Below are positions 1 to 7,233 of a DNA stretch of 9,430 bases, in pieces (position 1 is the stretch's first letter; each line of letters opens with the position of its first letter). The position numbers were made by a program, and so were the translations under genes. The stretch is from Pseudomonadota bacterium (GTDB lineage Bacteria > Bdellovibrionota_B > Oligoflexia > Oligoflexales > JAPPIL01). The notes beneath the pieces were generated by a model, which was given only the letters and a program-made list of their open reading frames with translations, made no database searches and had not been told where the DNA came from. Location: the NCBI GenBank assembly GCA_028877195.1, contig JAPPIL010000164.1, positions 1 to 9,430 on the forward strand, in the 5' to 3' direction.

Positions 1-113
1 ATTATTAGCCACAACTTCGTTTTTTATATAATTTTTTTTTCCCTCTAAAACCATATTTTTTTTTAACATTTTCGGGGCTTCGCGGGGCGGGGCCCCCCCC
101 CCCCCCATACAAA
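1..113. other. contig end, low-complexity and probably artefactual
   Basis: The first ~70 bases are AT-rich with three T runs (6, 9 and 9 bases). They include a TATAAT at 27-32, but no matching -35 box sits at a suitable distance. Then comes a G/C-only stretch (74-92, apart from a few T) and a run of 14 C at 93-106, only 7 nt before the first start codon. No ribosome binding site is visible for the gene at 114. Read outward on the - strand the C run is poly-G, as seen where two-colour sequencing loses signal. I infer that the true upstream sequence has been lost or corrupted here. Confidence 0.6.
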
Positions 114-1196
114 ATGAAAGTTATATTTGATAAAATCGACAAGCATTACGGCGAAGTCAAAGCGGTAGACCGTATGGCGTTGGAAATCGCAGACGGTGAG
201 CTACATTTCTTGCTTGGTTCGTCGGGTTGTGGCAAGACAACGGCTCTGCGTATCCTTGCTGGTCTTGAGACACCCACAGGTGGCAAGATATTCTTCAACT
301 CAACCGATGTTACGAATTATCGAGCTGTGGATCGGCGGGTAGGGATGGTCTTTCAAAACTATGCCCTTTGGCCACACATGACGGTCTATAAGAACATTGA
401 GTATGGTCTTAAAGTTCGCAAAGAGAATAAGCACAACATTGAAGCGAAAATCAAGGAGGTGCTTGAGCTTACTCGCCTAGAGGCTTTTGTCGATCGCTTG
501 CCAGGGCAATTGTCTGGTGGTCAGCAACAGCGTGTGGCTTTAGCACGTGCCTTCGCTCTTACGCCCAGTGTGCTATTACTCGACGAACCATTGTCTAACC
601 TTGATGCCAAGCTACGCCGTGAGATGCGCGACAATTTGTTAGACATTCATCAACGCACGAACATCACCACTCTTTACGTTACGCATGACCAAGAAGAAGC
701 TTTGACGATGGGCAAAAAAATCACCGTCATGCAGGCAGGCAGGGTGCTCCAGACGGCAACACCGCGTGAACTGTATAACCGCCCTGCTAGTCCCTACCTT
801 GCTAACTTTATCGGCGAGACTAACCTTATCACAGGGCAGGTGCTGGAACAGCAGGCTACAGACAACTATCTGGTAGCAACCCCGATTGGCAAACTTCGGT
901 GTCGCAGTGCTGATAGTTTTGCAGTGAATGAACAGGTGTCCTTGTCTATCCGTCCCGAAAATTTCAAACTCGTAGATGGCAACCACCCACAAACCCAGCA
1001 AGATATGGTGGTAAGTATGGAGCTTAAACAACTCAACTACTTGGGTGCGTCCGAGCAACTGTTGCTCGTGTCTGCGTCAGCGCCAGAGATAGTTATAAAG
1101 GCAAACCTCAACGATCAGCACGAGTTTAGTGTTGGTGAACAGCTTGAGTTTGCGATAACGCCAGCGAGCGTGCAAATGTTTCGTGTTGACCCATGA
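114..1196 (+). CDS. ABC importer ATP-binding protein (CUT1/FbpC/PotA type, with TOBE domain)
   Basis: This is the cytoplasmic ATPase that powers an importer; its partner is the permease that follows. The 360 residues hold a complete nucleotide-binding domain: Walker A GSSGCGKT (35-42), Q-loop Gln81 in QNYALW, signature LSGGQ (133-137), Walker B VLLLDE (153-158), D-loop SNLDAK (161-166) and H-loop His191 in THDQEEAL. After NFIGETN (231-237) a C-terminal TOBE-type beta region follows, including SIRPENF. Length and order are typical of the sugar/iron/polyamine group (UgpC, FbpC, PotA, PhnT). The ATG at 114 is well placed before the conserved N-terminus, but its upstream context is the poly-C artefact, so the start has no Shine-Dalgarno support. 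The stop overlaps the permease start (ATGA), so the two are translationally coupled. The substrate cannot be read from the ATPase. Confidence 0.93.
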   Translation: MKVIFDKIDKHYGEVKAVDRMALEIADGELHFLLGSSGCGKTTALRILAGLETPTGGKIFFNSTDVTNYRAVDRRVGMVFQNYALWPHMTVYKNIEYGLKVRKENKHNIEAKIKEVLELTRLEAFVDRLPGQLSGGQQQRVALARAFALTPSVLLLDEPLSNLDAKLRREMRDNLLDIHQRTNITTLYVTHDQEEALTMGKKITVMQAGRVLQTATPRELYNRPASPYLANFIGETNLITGQVLEQQATDNYLVATPIGKLRCRSADSFAVNEQVSLSIRPENFKLVDGNHPQTQQDMVVSMELKQLNYLGASEQLLLVSASAPEIVIKANLNDQHEFSVGEQLEFAITPASVQMFRVDP

Positions 1197-2920
1197 CCAC
1201 TGACACGGGTTTAGCTGGGAATTGGCGTAGGTTCGGCAGCCATGCCTTTAGTGCTACGGTGGTGGTGGCACTGATATTGGTGATGTTTTTTTTTCTGGTC
1301 TTGCCTGTCGCAGTCATCGTCAAGCAGGCATTCTTTCCGAATAATGTCTTTTCGTTCACTTACTTCACCCTATTGTTTCAAAACTCTCTTTATACTGACA
1401 GCATCGTCAATAGTTTAGCGATTGGGTTTGCGACGACGATTCTGACGACACTACTGACTTTGCCGCTTGCTTTGATCAATGCCCGTTGTCGCTACCCGCT
1501 GAAGGGGCTGCTCGGTGGACTGCTACTGGTGCCGATGATTATGCCACCGTTTGTCGGCGCAGTGGGGATGATGCGCTTTTTCTCACGCTCATCGGAAGGT
1601 TTGATAAACAAAATTCTGCTCGACCTATCGATCATTGCCGAACCGATCGCTTGGTTAGGGGAAGGAAATCTATTTTGGGCGGTGGTGATACTGGAGGTGC
1701 TGCACCTCTATCCGATCATGTATTTGAATATGACCGCAGCACTAGCAAACGTTGACCCTAGTTTGGATGAAGTGGCGCAAACTATCGGCGTGCCTTGGTA
1801 TCGGCGGTTCTTGAATATCGTGCTGCCACTTGCGAGACCAGGCTATTTTGCTGGTGCGATTATCGTCTTTATCTGGTCGGTAACCGATCTGGGCACGCCT
1901 TTACTCGTTGGTTACCACGACACTGTGCCAGTGCAGATATTCAACATGGTTACAGATGCCCAAGAAAATTACATCGGCTATGCGTTAGTTTTTGTGGTTA
2001 TCGTGGCGACAGTCTTGCTGTTCCTGCTGTCAAAGCTTATCGCTGCTACCAACAAGTATCAGATGATGGCAAAGGGGCATGTTACTAGTGCGGTGAAAAC
2101 CATCAGCAACAGGTGGGGGATAGCTGCGATCTATGCCTTGTTTATTGGCACGATAATCTTTGCGTTGATACCGCATTTTAGTGTGTTGATGACTAGCATC
2201 AGCGACAGTTGGTTTATGACCCCGTTACCAGAGGAACTTACCTTGGCGCATTACAAGGCGGTCTTTGCGCAGGAACTGCCGAGTTTGAGTATCAAGAACA
2301 GCTTGATGCTATCAGGGTTATCGACGCTGCTTGATTTGGTGCTGGGGATATTGATCGCTTATATCGTTACTCGCAAGCTAATTCCATTTGCCAATGTTCT
2401 TGATGGGTTAGCGATGATTCCATTGGCATTGCCAGGTATCGTGCTCGCATTTGGTTATATCGTTACCTACACTGATACGGTGCTTGACCCGTTGGTTAGT
2501 CCGACGTTGATTTTGGTAATCGCTTACGGAGTGCGACGCTTGCCATTTATGGTGCGCTCGGCGGTTGCGGGTTTTGAGCAGACGAATGTGGCATTGGAGG
2601 AAGCTTCGTATTTGTGCGGGGCATCGCGTTTTCGCACAATTTTGAAGATAACCTTTCCACTGATCGTTGCGAACCTCATTGCTGGTGCACTGCTGTGTTT
2701 TTCTTATGCGATGCTTGATGTCTCGGATTCGTTGATTTTGGCTATGAAAGAGTCGAGTTACCCGATGACCAAAGCGATTTACATCTTGTTTTTGGAACAG
2801 GGTGAAGGTGAGTTTCTTGCTAGTGCTCTCGGTATCATCGGCATGGTTATCATCGCTGCCTGTATTGTCGGTGCGTCCCTTGCGCTCGGTAAGAAGATTG
2901 GCGAATTGTTTAGAGCGTAG
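1193..2920 (+). CDS. ABC importer permease, fused double-domain FbpB-like
   Basis: Inner-membrane channel of the importer, 575 residues, with two permease halves in one chain, as in ferric-iron FbpB/SfuB and phosphonate-type PhnU/PhnV relatives. I see about twelve hydrophobic segments, roughly six per half, starting at about residue 20 and, for the second half, about residue 308. Each half carries the cytoplasmic EAA loop that docks on the ATPase: EVAQTIGVPWYRRF..ILP-type at about 193-214 and EEASYLCGASRFRT..FP-type at about 469-489. Both keep the invariant Gly (199 and 476). The ATG overlaps the ATPase stop by 4 nt, so coupling probably replaces a strong ribosome binding site. A periplasmic binding protein is not encoded within the window; it may lie beyond the left edge. 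Iron(III) is the commonest substrate for this architecture, but that is family inference only. Confidence 0.92.
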   Translation: MTTDTGLAGNWRRFGSHAFSATVVVALILVMFFFLVLPVAVIVKQAFFPNNVFSFTYFTLLFQNSLYTDSIVNSLAIGFATTILTTLLTLPLALINARCRYPLKGLLGGLLLVPMIMPPFVGAVGMMRFFSRSSEGLINKILLDLSIIAEPIAWLGEGNLFWAVVILEVLHLYPIMYLNMTAALANVDPSLDEVAQTIGVPWYRRFLNIVLPLARPGYFAGAIIVFIWSVTDLGTPLLVGYHDTVPVQIFNMVTDAQENYIGYALVFVVIVATVLLFLLSKLIAATNKYQMMAKGHVTSAVKTISNRWGIAAIYALFIGTIIFALIPHFSVLMTSISDSWFMTPLPEELTLAHYKAVFAQELPSLSIKNSLMLSGLSTLLDLVLGILIAYIVTRKLIPFANVLDGLAMIPLALPGIVLAFGYIVTYTDTVLDPLVSPTLILVIAYGVRRLPFMVRSAVAGFEQTNVALEEASYLCGASRFRTILKITFPLIVANLIAGALLCFSYAMLDVSDSLILAMKESSYPMTKAIYILFLEQGEGEFLASALGIIGMVIIAACIVGASLALGKKIGELFRA

Positions 2921-2942
2921 CTTCGCTTACGAGTTACTACGC
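2915..2942. terminator. possible weak transcription terminator between convergent genes
   Basis: A 6-bp perfect inverted repeat (GCGTAG at 2915-2920, CTACGC at 2937-2942) with a 16-nt loop covers the permease stop codon. A smaller CGTA/TACG pairing lies inside it. No U-tract follows on either strand, so this is at best a weak or bidirectional terminator between the permease and the convergent small gene. Confidence 0.2.
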
Positions 2943-2961
2943 CTTGGGTAAACAAAAATGC

Positions 2962-3243
2962 TTACAATGCCTTCAACTCACCGACATTCTCTTGTGCGAG
3001 ATCAGCGCTTGCTGCGGTGTCGCGGACTGGGATAGTGCTGCTGCGACCCATACTAGACTTGAACATCTGCTGATAAACATCGCAGCTAGTGTGGTCAAAC
3101 CGCAGCGCAAACGGGTAATGTGAGCAGTCTTCTTTTTGACCCTCCTTTATCCGTAAACCACAACGATGATAGTAGACGACCTCGCTTTTGTTAGGATCGC
3201 CTTCGGCTTGTCCGTGTAAAACATAATGAGGGCAGCGGCTCAT
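2962..3243 (-). CDS. small Cys/His-rich protein of unknown function, possibly metal-binding
   Basis: A 93-residue protein that I cannot assign to a named family. Four cysteines stand in the N-terminal 54 residues (Cys4, Cys28, Cys40, Cys54), each in a conserved-looking context with histidines or aromatics nearby: CPHYVLH, YYHRCGLR, DCSHYPF and HTSCDVYQ. This spacing (about 23, 11 and 13 residues between cysteines) could bind zinc or an Fe-S cluster. Residues 60-93 are Ala/Ser-rich and look disordered. There is no signal peptide or membrane segment, so it is likely cytoplasmic. The start is firm: GGAGGTGAT lies just upstream. The gene stands alone, convergent with the ABC permease and divergent from the glycosyltransferase. 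The coding call is supported by the strong ribosome binding site and the clustered Cys/His pattern. Confidence 0.7.
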   Translation of the reverse strand: MSRCPHYVLHGQAEGDPNKSEVVYYHRCGLRIKEGQKEDCSHYPFALRFDHTSCDVYQQMFKSSMGRSSTIPVRDTAASADLAQENVGELKAL

Positions 3244-3378
3244 ATCATCACCTCCAGAGGTAGCACACCTAGCACAATGGGTAAAACCTATGACAAGCGA
3301 TACCTACGGCTACGCTGTGCAGATAAAAAATGTCCTTGAAAACCTAGCGGTATGATAGCAAACTCAAGTTGATTTGCA
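3244..3378. promoter_or_regulatory. divergent intergenic region with candidate promoters
   Basis: These 135 bases separate two divergent genes and must hold both promoters. For the + strand gene a TATGAT at 3351-3356 is a good -10 element, about 22 nt before the ATG, implying a very short leader. No -35 box lies 16-18 bp upstream; a TTGAAA at 3336-3341 is too close (9 bp). For the - strand gene, TTGTCA (3291-3296 on the + strand as TGACAA) is a possible -35, with a poor -10 (CTAGGT) 18 bp downstream. A small inverted repeat AGGT-N5-ACCT (3258-3270) and a repeated TAGCAC lie next to the Shine-Dalgarno. All promoter calls here are by eye. Confidence 0.35.
3247..3255 (-). promoter_or_regulatory. 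near-perfect Shine-Dalgarno of the small Cys/His protein
   Basis: On the - strand the sequence reads GGAGGTGAT, matching nine bases of the 16S anti-Shine-Dalgarno complement. The GGAGG core is 7 nt before the ATG at 3243. It is the strongest ribosome binding site in the window and decides this start. Confidence 0.8.
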
Positions 3379-4695
3379 ATGAAAAGTCCTGATTTTTTTA
3401 GCTTAATTTCATCCACAGGCAAGAGATATGTCAACACACCGCTGCGTCTCTATCTGCTCTTCTTTGTCTTGTCGCAAATTCTTTACCAGATCGGCCTCAC
3501 AAGCACGACCATGCATGTCTTTGATGAAAGTCATTATATCAGTGCAGCGCAAGTCTTGCTGGATGAGGGACGAATCAAAATCACCGAACATCCGCCATTG
3601 GGTGTGCAGATCATCGCTACGGGCATAAAATTATTTGGCGACAACCCGTTTGGATGGCGAGCTGCAAGTGCACTCTTCGGGTCATTGCTAATCGTTGCCT
3701 TGATGATGCTATGCTTTGCTTGTGGCTTGCGTCCTGCCCAAGTTATCTATATTGCCACGCTGTCGTTATGCAGTGCCTTTATTTATATTCATGCCCGTAT
3801 TGCGATGCTTGATATATTTATGGCAACACTGATCGTCTTTGCGATCGCGGTGTTTGTCACAGCCTTGACCGCAGCAGACAAGAGCACGAAGATATTACTG
3901 CTGGTATTGTCAGCGATGTTGTGGGGGTTCGCCGTCGCCTGTAAGTGGACGGCTGTAATTGGTTTTGCGGCAACCCTCTACTATATGCTGATGCTAAAGA
4001 TTGTCAAAAGCATGCGCCTATCTCGTTACCAGATGCATTTCAGCTACAGCTGGCATGACCCAAGATATTTAGCGAATATCAACATTATTAGCCTGTATAC
4101 CGTCTATCTCGCCAGTTTCTTTGCTGCATATGCCTTGCCCTACTTCTTGGTAGGGGAATTCAATATCGTTCATGCCGTCAAAGAAAGTTGGGAGCTACAG
4201 CACCTCGTCCCTGCTGAACATAACTACTATAGTGCGGCGTGGAAGTGGCCACTAATGCTACGCCCGATTTGGTATGAATATGTCGGCGACAGCAACAACA
4301 AACTACAGGCGATACTATGTCTCGGTAATCCTGTAATTTTACTCGCTGGGTTAGTCGGTTTGATTTACTCGTTCTTTAGTTGGTGGAAGTATCAGTCGCT
4401 ATTTTCGTTTTTGTGCCTGTTCTTTTATGGCGCGTTTTATGGCGCTTGGTTTATCACCGCTCGTGAAGCCGCCTACCACTATTACTATTTTGTTCCCAGC
4501 CTGTTCCTGCTTTTATCACTCGGTCAGCAATGCTCACTAGGGTTAGGCGCAAAACGACGCTACATTGCATACGGCATACTCGCTTTAGCAGCGCTGTTGT
4601 TTGTGTGGTACTTCCCTGTAACTTCAGGTTTGCCTCTACTTCCTAAAGACCACAACCTCTTGCGCCTCTGGGCTTGGTTTGTCGCTTGGATATAG
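3379..4695 (+). CDS. GT39/PMT-family membrane glycosyltransferase (polyprenyl-phosphate-sugar dependent)
   Basis: Polytopic inner-membrane enzyme of 438 residues, expected to move a sugar from a polyprenyl-phosphate carrier to a protein or glycan on the periplasmic side. PMT-family marks are clear and in order: the acidic pair Asp49-Glu50 in FDESHY after the first membrane segment, HPPLG at 71-75, RIAMLD at 140-145, and CKWTA near 188-192. After these come the WKWPLMLRPIWYEY block (288-301), GNP at 316-318 and YHYYYFVPSLF (366-376), which matches the four-helix C-terminal part of PMT proteins. Around ten hydrophobic segments are present. It is somewhat shorter than actinobacterial PMTs (about 500 residues). 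The ATG at 3379 has no good Shine-Dalgarno, but upstream in-frame sequence is short and no nearby in-frame alternative keeps the first helix. It looks monocistronic; acceptor and sugar are unknown. ArnT-like activity is a less likely alternative. Confidence 0.88.
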   Translation: MKSPDFFSLISSTGKRYVNTPLRLYLLFFVLSQILYQIGLTSTTMHVFDESHYISAAQVLLDEGRIKITEHPPLGVQIIATGIKLFGDNPFGWRAASALFGSLLIVALMMLCFACGLRPAQVIYIATLSLCSAFIYIHARIAMLDIFMATLIVFAIAVFVTALTAADKSTKILLLVLSAMLWGFAVACKWTAVIGFAATLYYMLMLKIVKSMRLSRYQMHFSYSWHDPRYLANINIISLYTVYLASFFAAYALPYFLVGEFNIVHAVKESWELQHLVPAEHNYYSAAWKWPLMLRPIWYEYVGDSNNKLQAILCLGNPVILLAGLVGLIYSFFSWWKYQSLFSFLCLFFYGAFYGAWFITAREAAYHYYYFVPSLFLLLSLGQQCSLGLGAKRRYIAYGILALAALLFVWYFPVTSGLPLLPKDHNLLRLWAWFVAWI

Positions 4696-4705
4696 AGACA
4701 TCGCA

Positions 4706-4722
4706 CGAATAAAAACTATTCG
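4706..4722. terminator. possible bidirectional hairpin between convergent genes
   Basis: CGAATA (4706-4711) and TATTCG (4717-4722) form a perfect 6-bp stem with a 5-nt AAAAC loop. It sits in the 20-nt gap between the glycosyltransferase stop (4693-4695) and the stop of the convergent lipoprotein gene (4716-4718). The stem is AT-rich and no U-tract follows, so termination would be weak. The position is right for a shared terminator. Confidence 0.25.
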
Positions 4723-5822
4723 GCTGGTTCTGTTAGTTTCAGAAAATCAATGACACTAGTCTTAGCGTCTTGCTCCATATCTGTGATGCGGGCTTGGTGA
4801 TTTTGCGGTATTTGTGATTGTTGCGTCTGGCTGCCCGCATTTTCAACATTAACTCCAAGAATTGCTAACACCATCGGCTTATTGGCGAGCAAGGTCGTGA
4901 TTGCGGCAACATCTGGCTGGGTCGGCGGTCGATGACAGCGCATGCAATTGCTGGACAAGATCGGTTTAATATCCGAGCTAAAGATAGCATTGTATGTATC
5001 TCTGTCCCAACAGTTTGTTGTGTCGCTAGCTTCCGCAGCACGCAATCCCTCTAAATCAAACGACAGCTTATTGTCAGCCTTGAAGTCTTGCGGTGAGATA
5101 GTTGCACCTGTCGCAGTTACGGTCATTTCATATTTGTGGCTATCGCTTTTGGCAGCAGGAATTTTACAGTTTAAACCACTAAAAGTGCTGACCTGCGTGC
5201 GCTCGCCATTGAGTATCGGGGTTATCGTGCCAAGATAGACATCCAAGCCATCAGCTCTAACCCGCATATCTTTGATAGCAAAGCTTTCTGCTTCTGTATT
5301 AGGCTCAACCGTTAGCGACAGCGATACCTTATCTTTATGGGCGCTACTGATTAGACCGCCGATGTTCCAAGTTAGCTCGGTAGTTGAACTGGTTGATAGT
5401 ATCTTGGCTACTGTCTGTTTGCCACGACTGCTATCAAATGAACTATTGTGTGCACATGCCCATTTATGCAAAGCCGTGCGCACATTAGCACCTATTTTTT
5501 GGCAGTCGGGATCGCAATTATGCTTTTCTTTAAGAATACGCTCAAGAAAGCGAGAATTGTCTACATTGCTGAAGTTAACTTTTGGAAGAGCCGCATTATG
5601 AGCTGCGCTTGCATCGCTACCCATAAAATACGGGGCTTTATCTTTAACATGACAACCTGCACAACGCTGCAATGCTGGTTGCACATAGTCTCTAAACGCA
5701 GCGACAGGGGGGGGCGGCACATCATCGCAACCAACGGCACTAGGGTGATTAATGTGCAGTGAGCAGGCAACCAGTCCAACTAAACTTATCCCAAACAATA
5801 GCAGTAGCCGCACGCAACACAT
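4716..5822 (-). CDS. di-haem cytochrome c-like lipoprotein (two PSCyt1-like domains)
   Basis: Last gene of the leftward operon; 368 residues. The N-terminus is a lipoprotein signal: a Leu-rich core, then LVAC with the lipidated Cys at 20 followed by Ser, which favours the outer membrane. Two CXXCH haem c sites are visible: CAGCH (54-58) in the context DYVQPALQRCAGCHVKDKA, and CMRCH (293-297) in DIKPILSSNCMRCHRPP. Both contexts, 'xxPxLxxxCxxCH' and 'IKPILxxNCxxCH', resemble the planctomycete cytochrome C type domain (PSCyt1). Between them lies a long beta-rich segment (about 147-260) that I do not recognise. Extra cysteines at 103 and 107 (CDPDC), 123, 219 and 271 may form disulphides. The ATG overlaps the upstream stop as TGATG, implying coupled translation. 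I infer electron transfer or a redox-linked scaffold in the periplasm; partner and substrate are unknown. Confidence 0.85.
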   Translation of the reverse strand: MCCVRLLLLFGISLVGLVACSLHINHPSAVGCDDVPPPPVAAFRDYVQPALQRCAGCHVKDKAPYFMGSDASAAHNAALPKVNFSNVDNSRFLERILKEKHNCDPDCQKIGANVRTALHKWACAHNSSFDSSRGKQTVAKILSTSSTTELTWNIGGLISSAHKDKVSLSLTVEPNTEAESFAIKDMRVRADGLDVYLGTITPILNGERTQVSTFSGLNCKIPAAKSDSHKYEMTVTATGATISPQDFKADNKLSFDLEGLRAAEASDTTNCWDRDTYNAIFSSDIKPILSSNCMRCHRPPTQPDVAAITTLLANKPMVLAILGVNVENAGSQTQQSQIPQNHQARITDMEQDAKTSVIDFLKLTEPAE

Positions 5823-7225
5823 CAGCCACCGATAAAAATATAGTCATCAATATCTCCGATCGGTGTTTGCACCAAACCTTGCACTGTTGTCGGTTTGCCC
5901 TGCCAAGCTAACCAGTTAGCCACGACTGCTTGTGCTTGCGCTACTGGGTCGCCAGCAATCTTCTGATGCTGCGAGGGTTGAAGGTTGATCGTGCCATCCC
6001 CTGCGTTTTTGTAAGCACCTAGCTGTTGGCGTTGATCGTTGTTGAAGGTCAAGCTCGGTCTACCATCTGGGTCATACACCAGCACGAATGCTGCCGCCCG
6101 CATTTCAGAATCACCGACCCAGACGAATTTTTCCACCTGTGTGCCACCACCTGTAACCGCGGTCGCTTGCCGCCCGATGCTCACGCCACCGTCGGTGTAG
6201 ACATGCAGCATTAGCTTGCGATTCAATGCCGCTGCCATCGCAAGAATCATAGCAATCGTCTGTCCAGCCGCATAATCACGGCTATCACCTGTGGTTGCCG
6301 TGGTGTCATGATAGTCGTAACCAGATAGGGTTATCGTCCCCGTGCCTGCATAGCCTTTCAACACTAGGTAAGCGATCTCGGTCGCCGCTGGATTTTGCTG
6401 GAAGTTAACGATTGACGAGACATCGGTATCTTGACTGGCATTGAGAATTAAACCTTCTTGTGGCAGCAACATCTGTTCCGCATTGAGGTAGCCACATTTC
6501 ATCATTGCCACTGCCTGCTCCGACAGACCAAGATTGGAAAACTGCTCAAGTTGCGAGAAACTTAACTTATTCAAAGCAGTGATAACCTTTGCCATCCGCT
6601 CTGGCTGTTGCTGCCAAACTGAAGCGATACTGGCGATCGCGTCGCCACTGCTAAAATCGGTAATTCGCACTGGTGCTGCATTGGTCATAAATGGCGTGAT
6701 AGAGTTGCCACCCGACGCGGATGCTTGTGTTCCAACTAAAGCGGCAAAGCTACCGTTAGCACCTGCTAAATGCACCCCAGGAGCAGTGGCAAGTTGATTG
6801 CTGCTGGTGTCATCCTGTGCTCTGGTGCAAATTACCACACCATTGGTATTCGCTTGCACAGTGGCTGGCGCTTGCAGGATACCGCGCAACATGGCACTAT
6901 CCGCATGCATCGGCAAACCGATACTGGTGTTTATCTTGTCTGTGCCTTGCGGGTGAAGAGCGCTTGGCAGCCCCAAACCTTCGTAGCTTTTGAGTAGCTC
7001 GCCCTTATCATCGTAGACGATGACATTGTTGCCAGCGATGCTAGCACCACCGCGCAAATCAAGCCCGATGAACGCAGGGCTGTCGTTATCTACCTGCGTG
7101 GAGCAGGAGTCTGACCCAAACGCTTGCCGATTGAAAATCAAAGTCGCAAGGCTTGGTAAATAGACATAGCCACAGGAAAACCCTATTGCACGGCGAAGAA
7201 AATCACGGCGGTCATGTTTGCTCAT
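5822..7225 (-). CDS. Tat-exported DUF1501-like protein
   Basis: 467 residues from the ATG at 7225. The N-terminus holds a twin-arginine signal: HDRRDFLRRA (Arg6-Arg7, Phe9-Leu10) followed by a hydrophobic stretch, so the protein is exported folded to the periplasm. The body resembles DUF1501 proteins: a first strand FIGLDLRGGAS (about 52-62), LPMHADSAMLRGI (about 104-116), then a strand ending in GYDYHDT (302-308), and LMLHVYTDGG (338-347) where DUF1501 members usually have a T-E-F-G-R-type motif. That last motif is altered here. The GxDxH (Asp304, His306) could be catalytic or metal-binding by analogy with the alkaline phosphatase/sulfatase-like fold often proposed for this family. A TTG 12 nt further upstream (7237) would overlap the previous gene but lacks a ribosome binding site and would push the RR motif inward, so I prefer the ATG. 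It is flanked by lipoprotein and haem-protein genes in one operon. Confidence 0.82.
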   Translation of the reverse strand: MSKHDRRDFLRRAIGFSCGYVYLPSLATLIFNRQAFGSDSCSTQVDNDSPAFIGLDLRGGASIAGNNVIVYDDKGELLKSYEGLGLPSALHPQGTDKINTSIGLPMHADSAMLRGILQAPATVQANTNGVVICTRAQDDTSSNQLATAPGVHLAGANGSFAALVGTQASASGGNSITPFMTNAAPVRITDFSSGDAIASIASVWQQQPERMAKVITALNKLSFSQLEQFSNLGLSEQAVAMMKCGYLNAEQMLLPQEGLILNASQDTDVSSIVNFQQNPAATEIAYLVLKGYAGTGTITLSGYDYHDTTATTGDSRDYAAGQTIAMILAMAAALNRKLMLHVYTDGGVSIGRQATAVTGGGTQVEKFVWVGDSEMRAAAFVLVYDPDGRPSLTFNNDQRQQLGAYKNAGDGTINLQPSQHQKIAGDPVAQAQAVVANWLAWQGKPTTVQGLVQTPIGDIDDYIFIGG

Positions 7226-7233
7226 CGTTACAC

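Noticed and set aside
639..1359. Two open frames on the - strand (639-1058 and 1126-1359) inside the ABC genes
   Set aside because: They lie opposite strongly conserved coding sequence, show no domain, and have no convincing ribosome binding site; they are shadows.
3336..3356. TTGAAA and TATGAT as a complete sigma-70 promoter of the glycosyltransferase
   Set aside because: The spacing is only 9 bp, far from the 16-18 bp required; only the TATGAT was kept as a possible -10.
4942..5762. Three overlapping + strand open frames opposite the di-haem lipoprotein gene
   Set aside because: The - strand frame has a lipobox and two CXXCH motifs, so it is the real gene; the + strand products are low-complexity and lack starts with ribosome binding sites.
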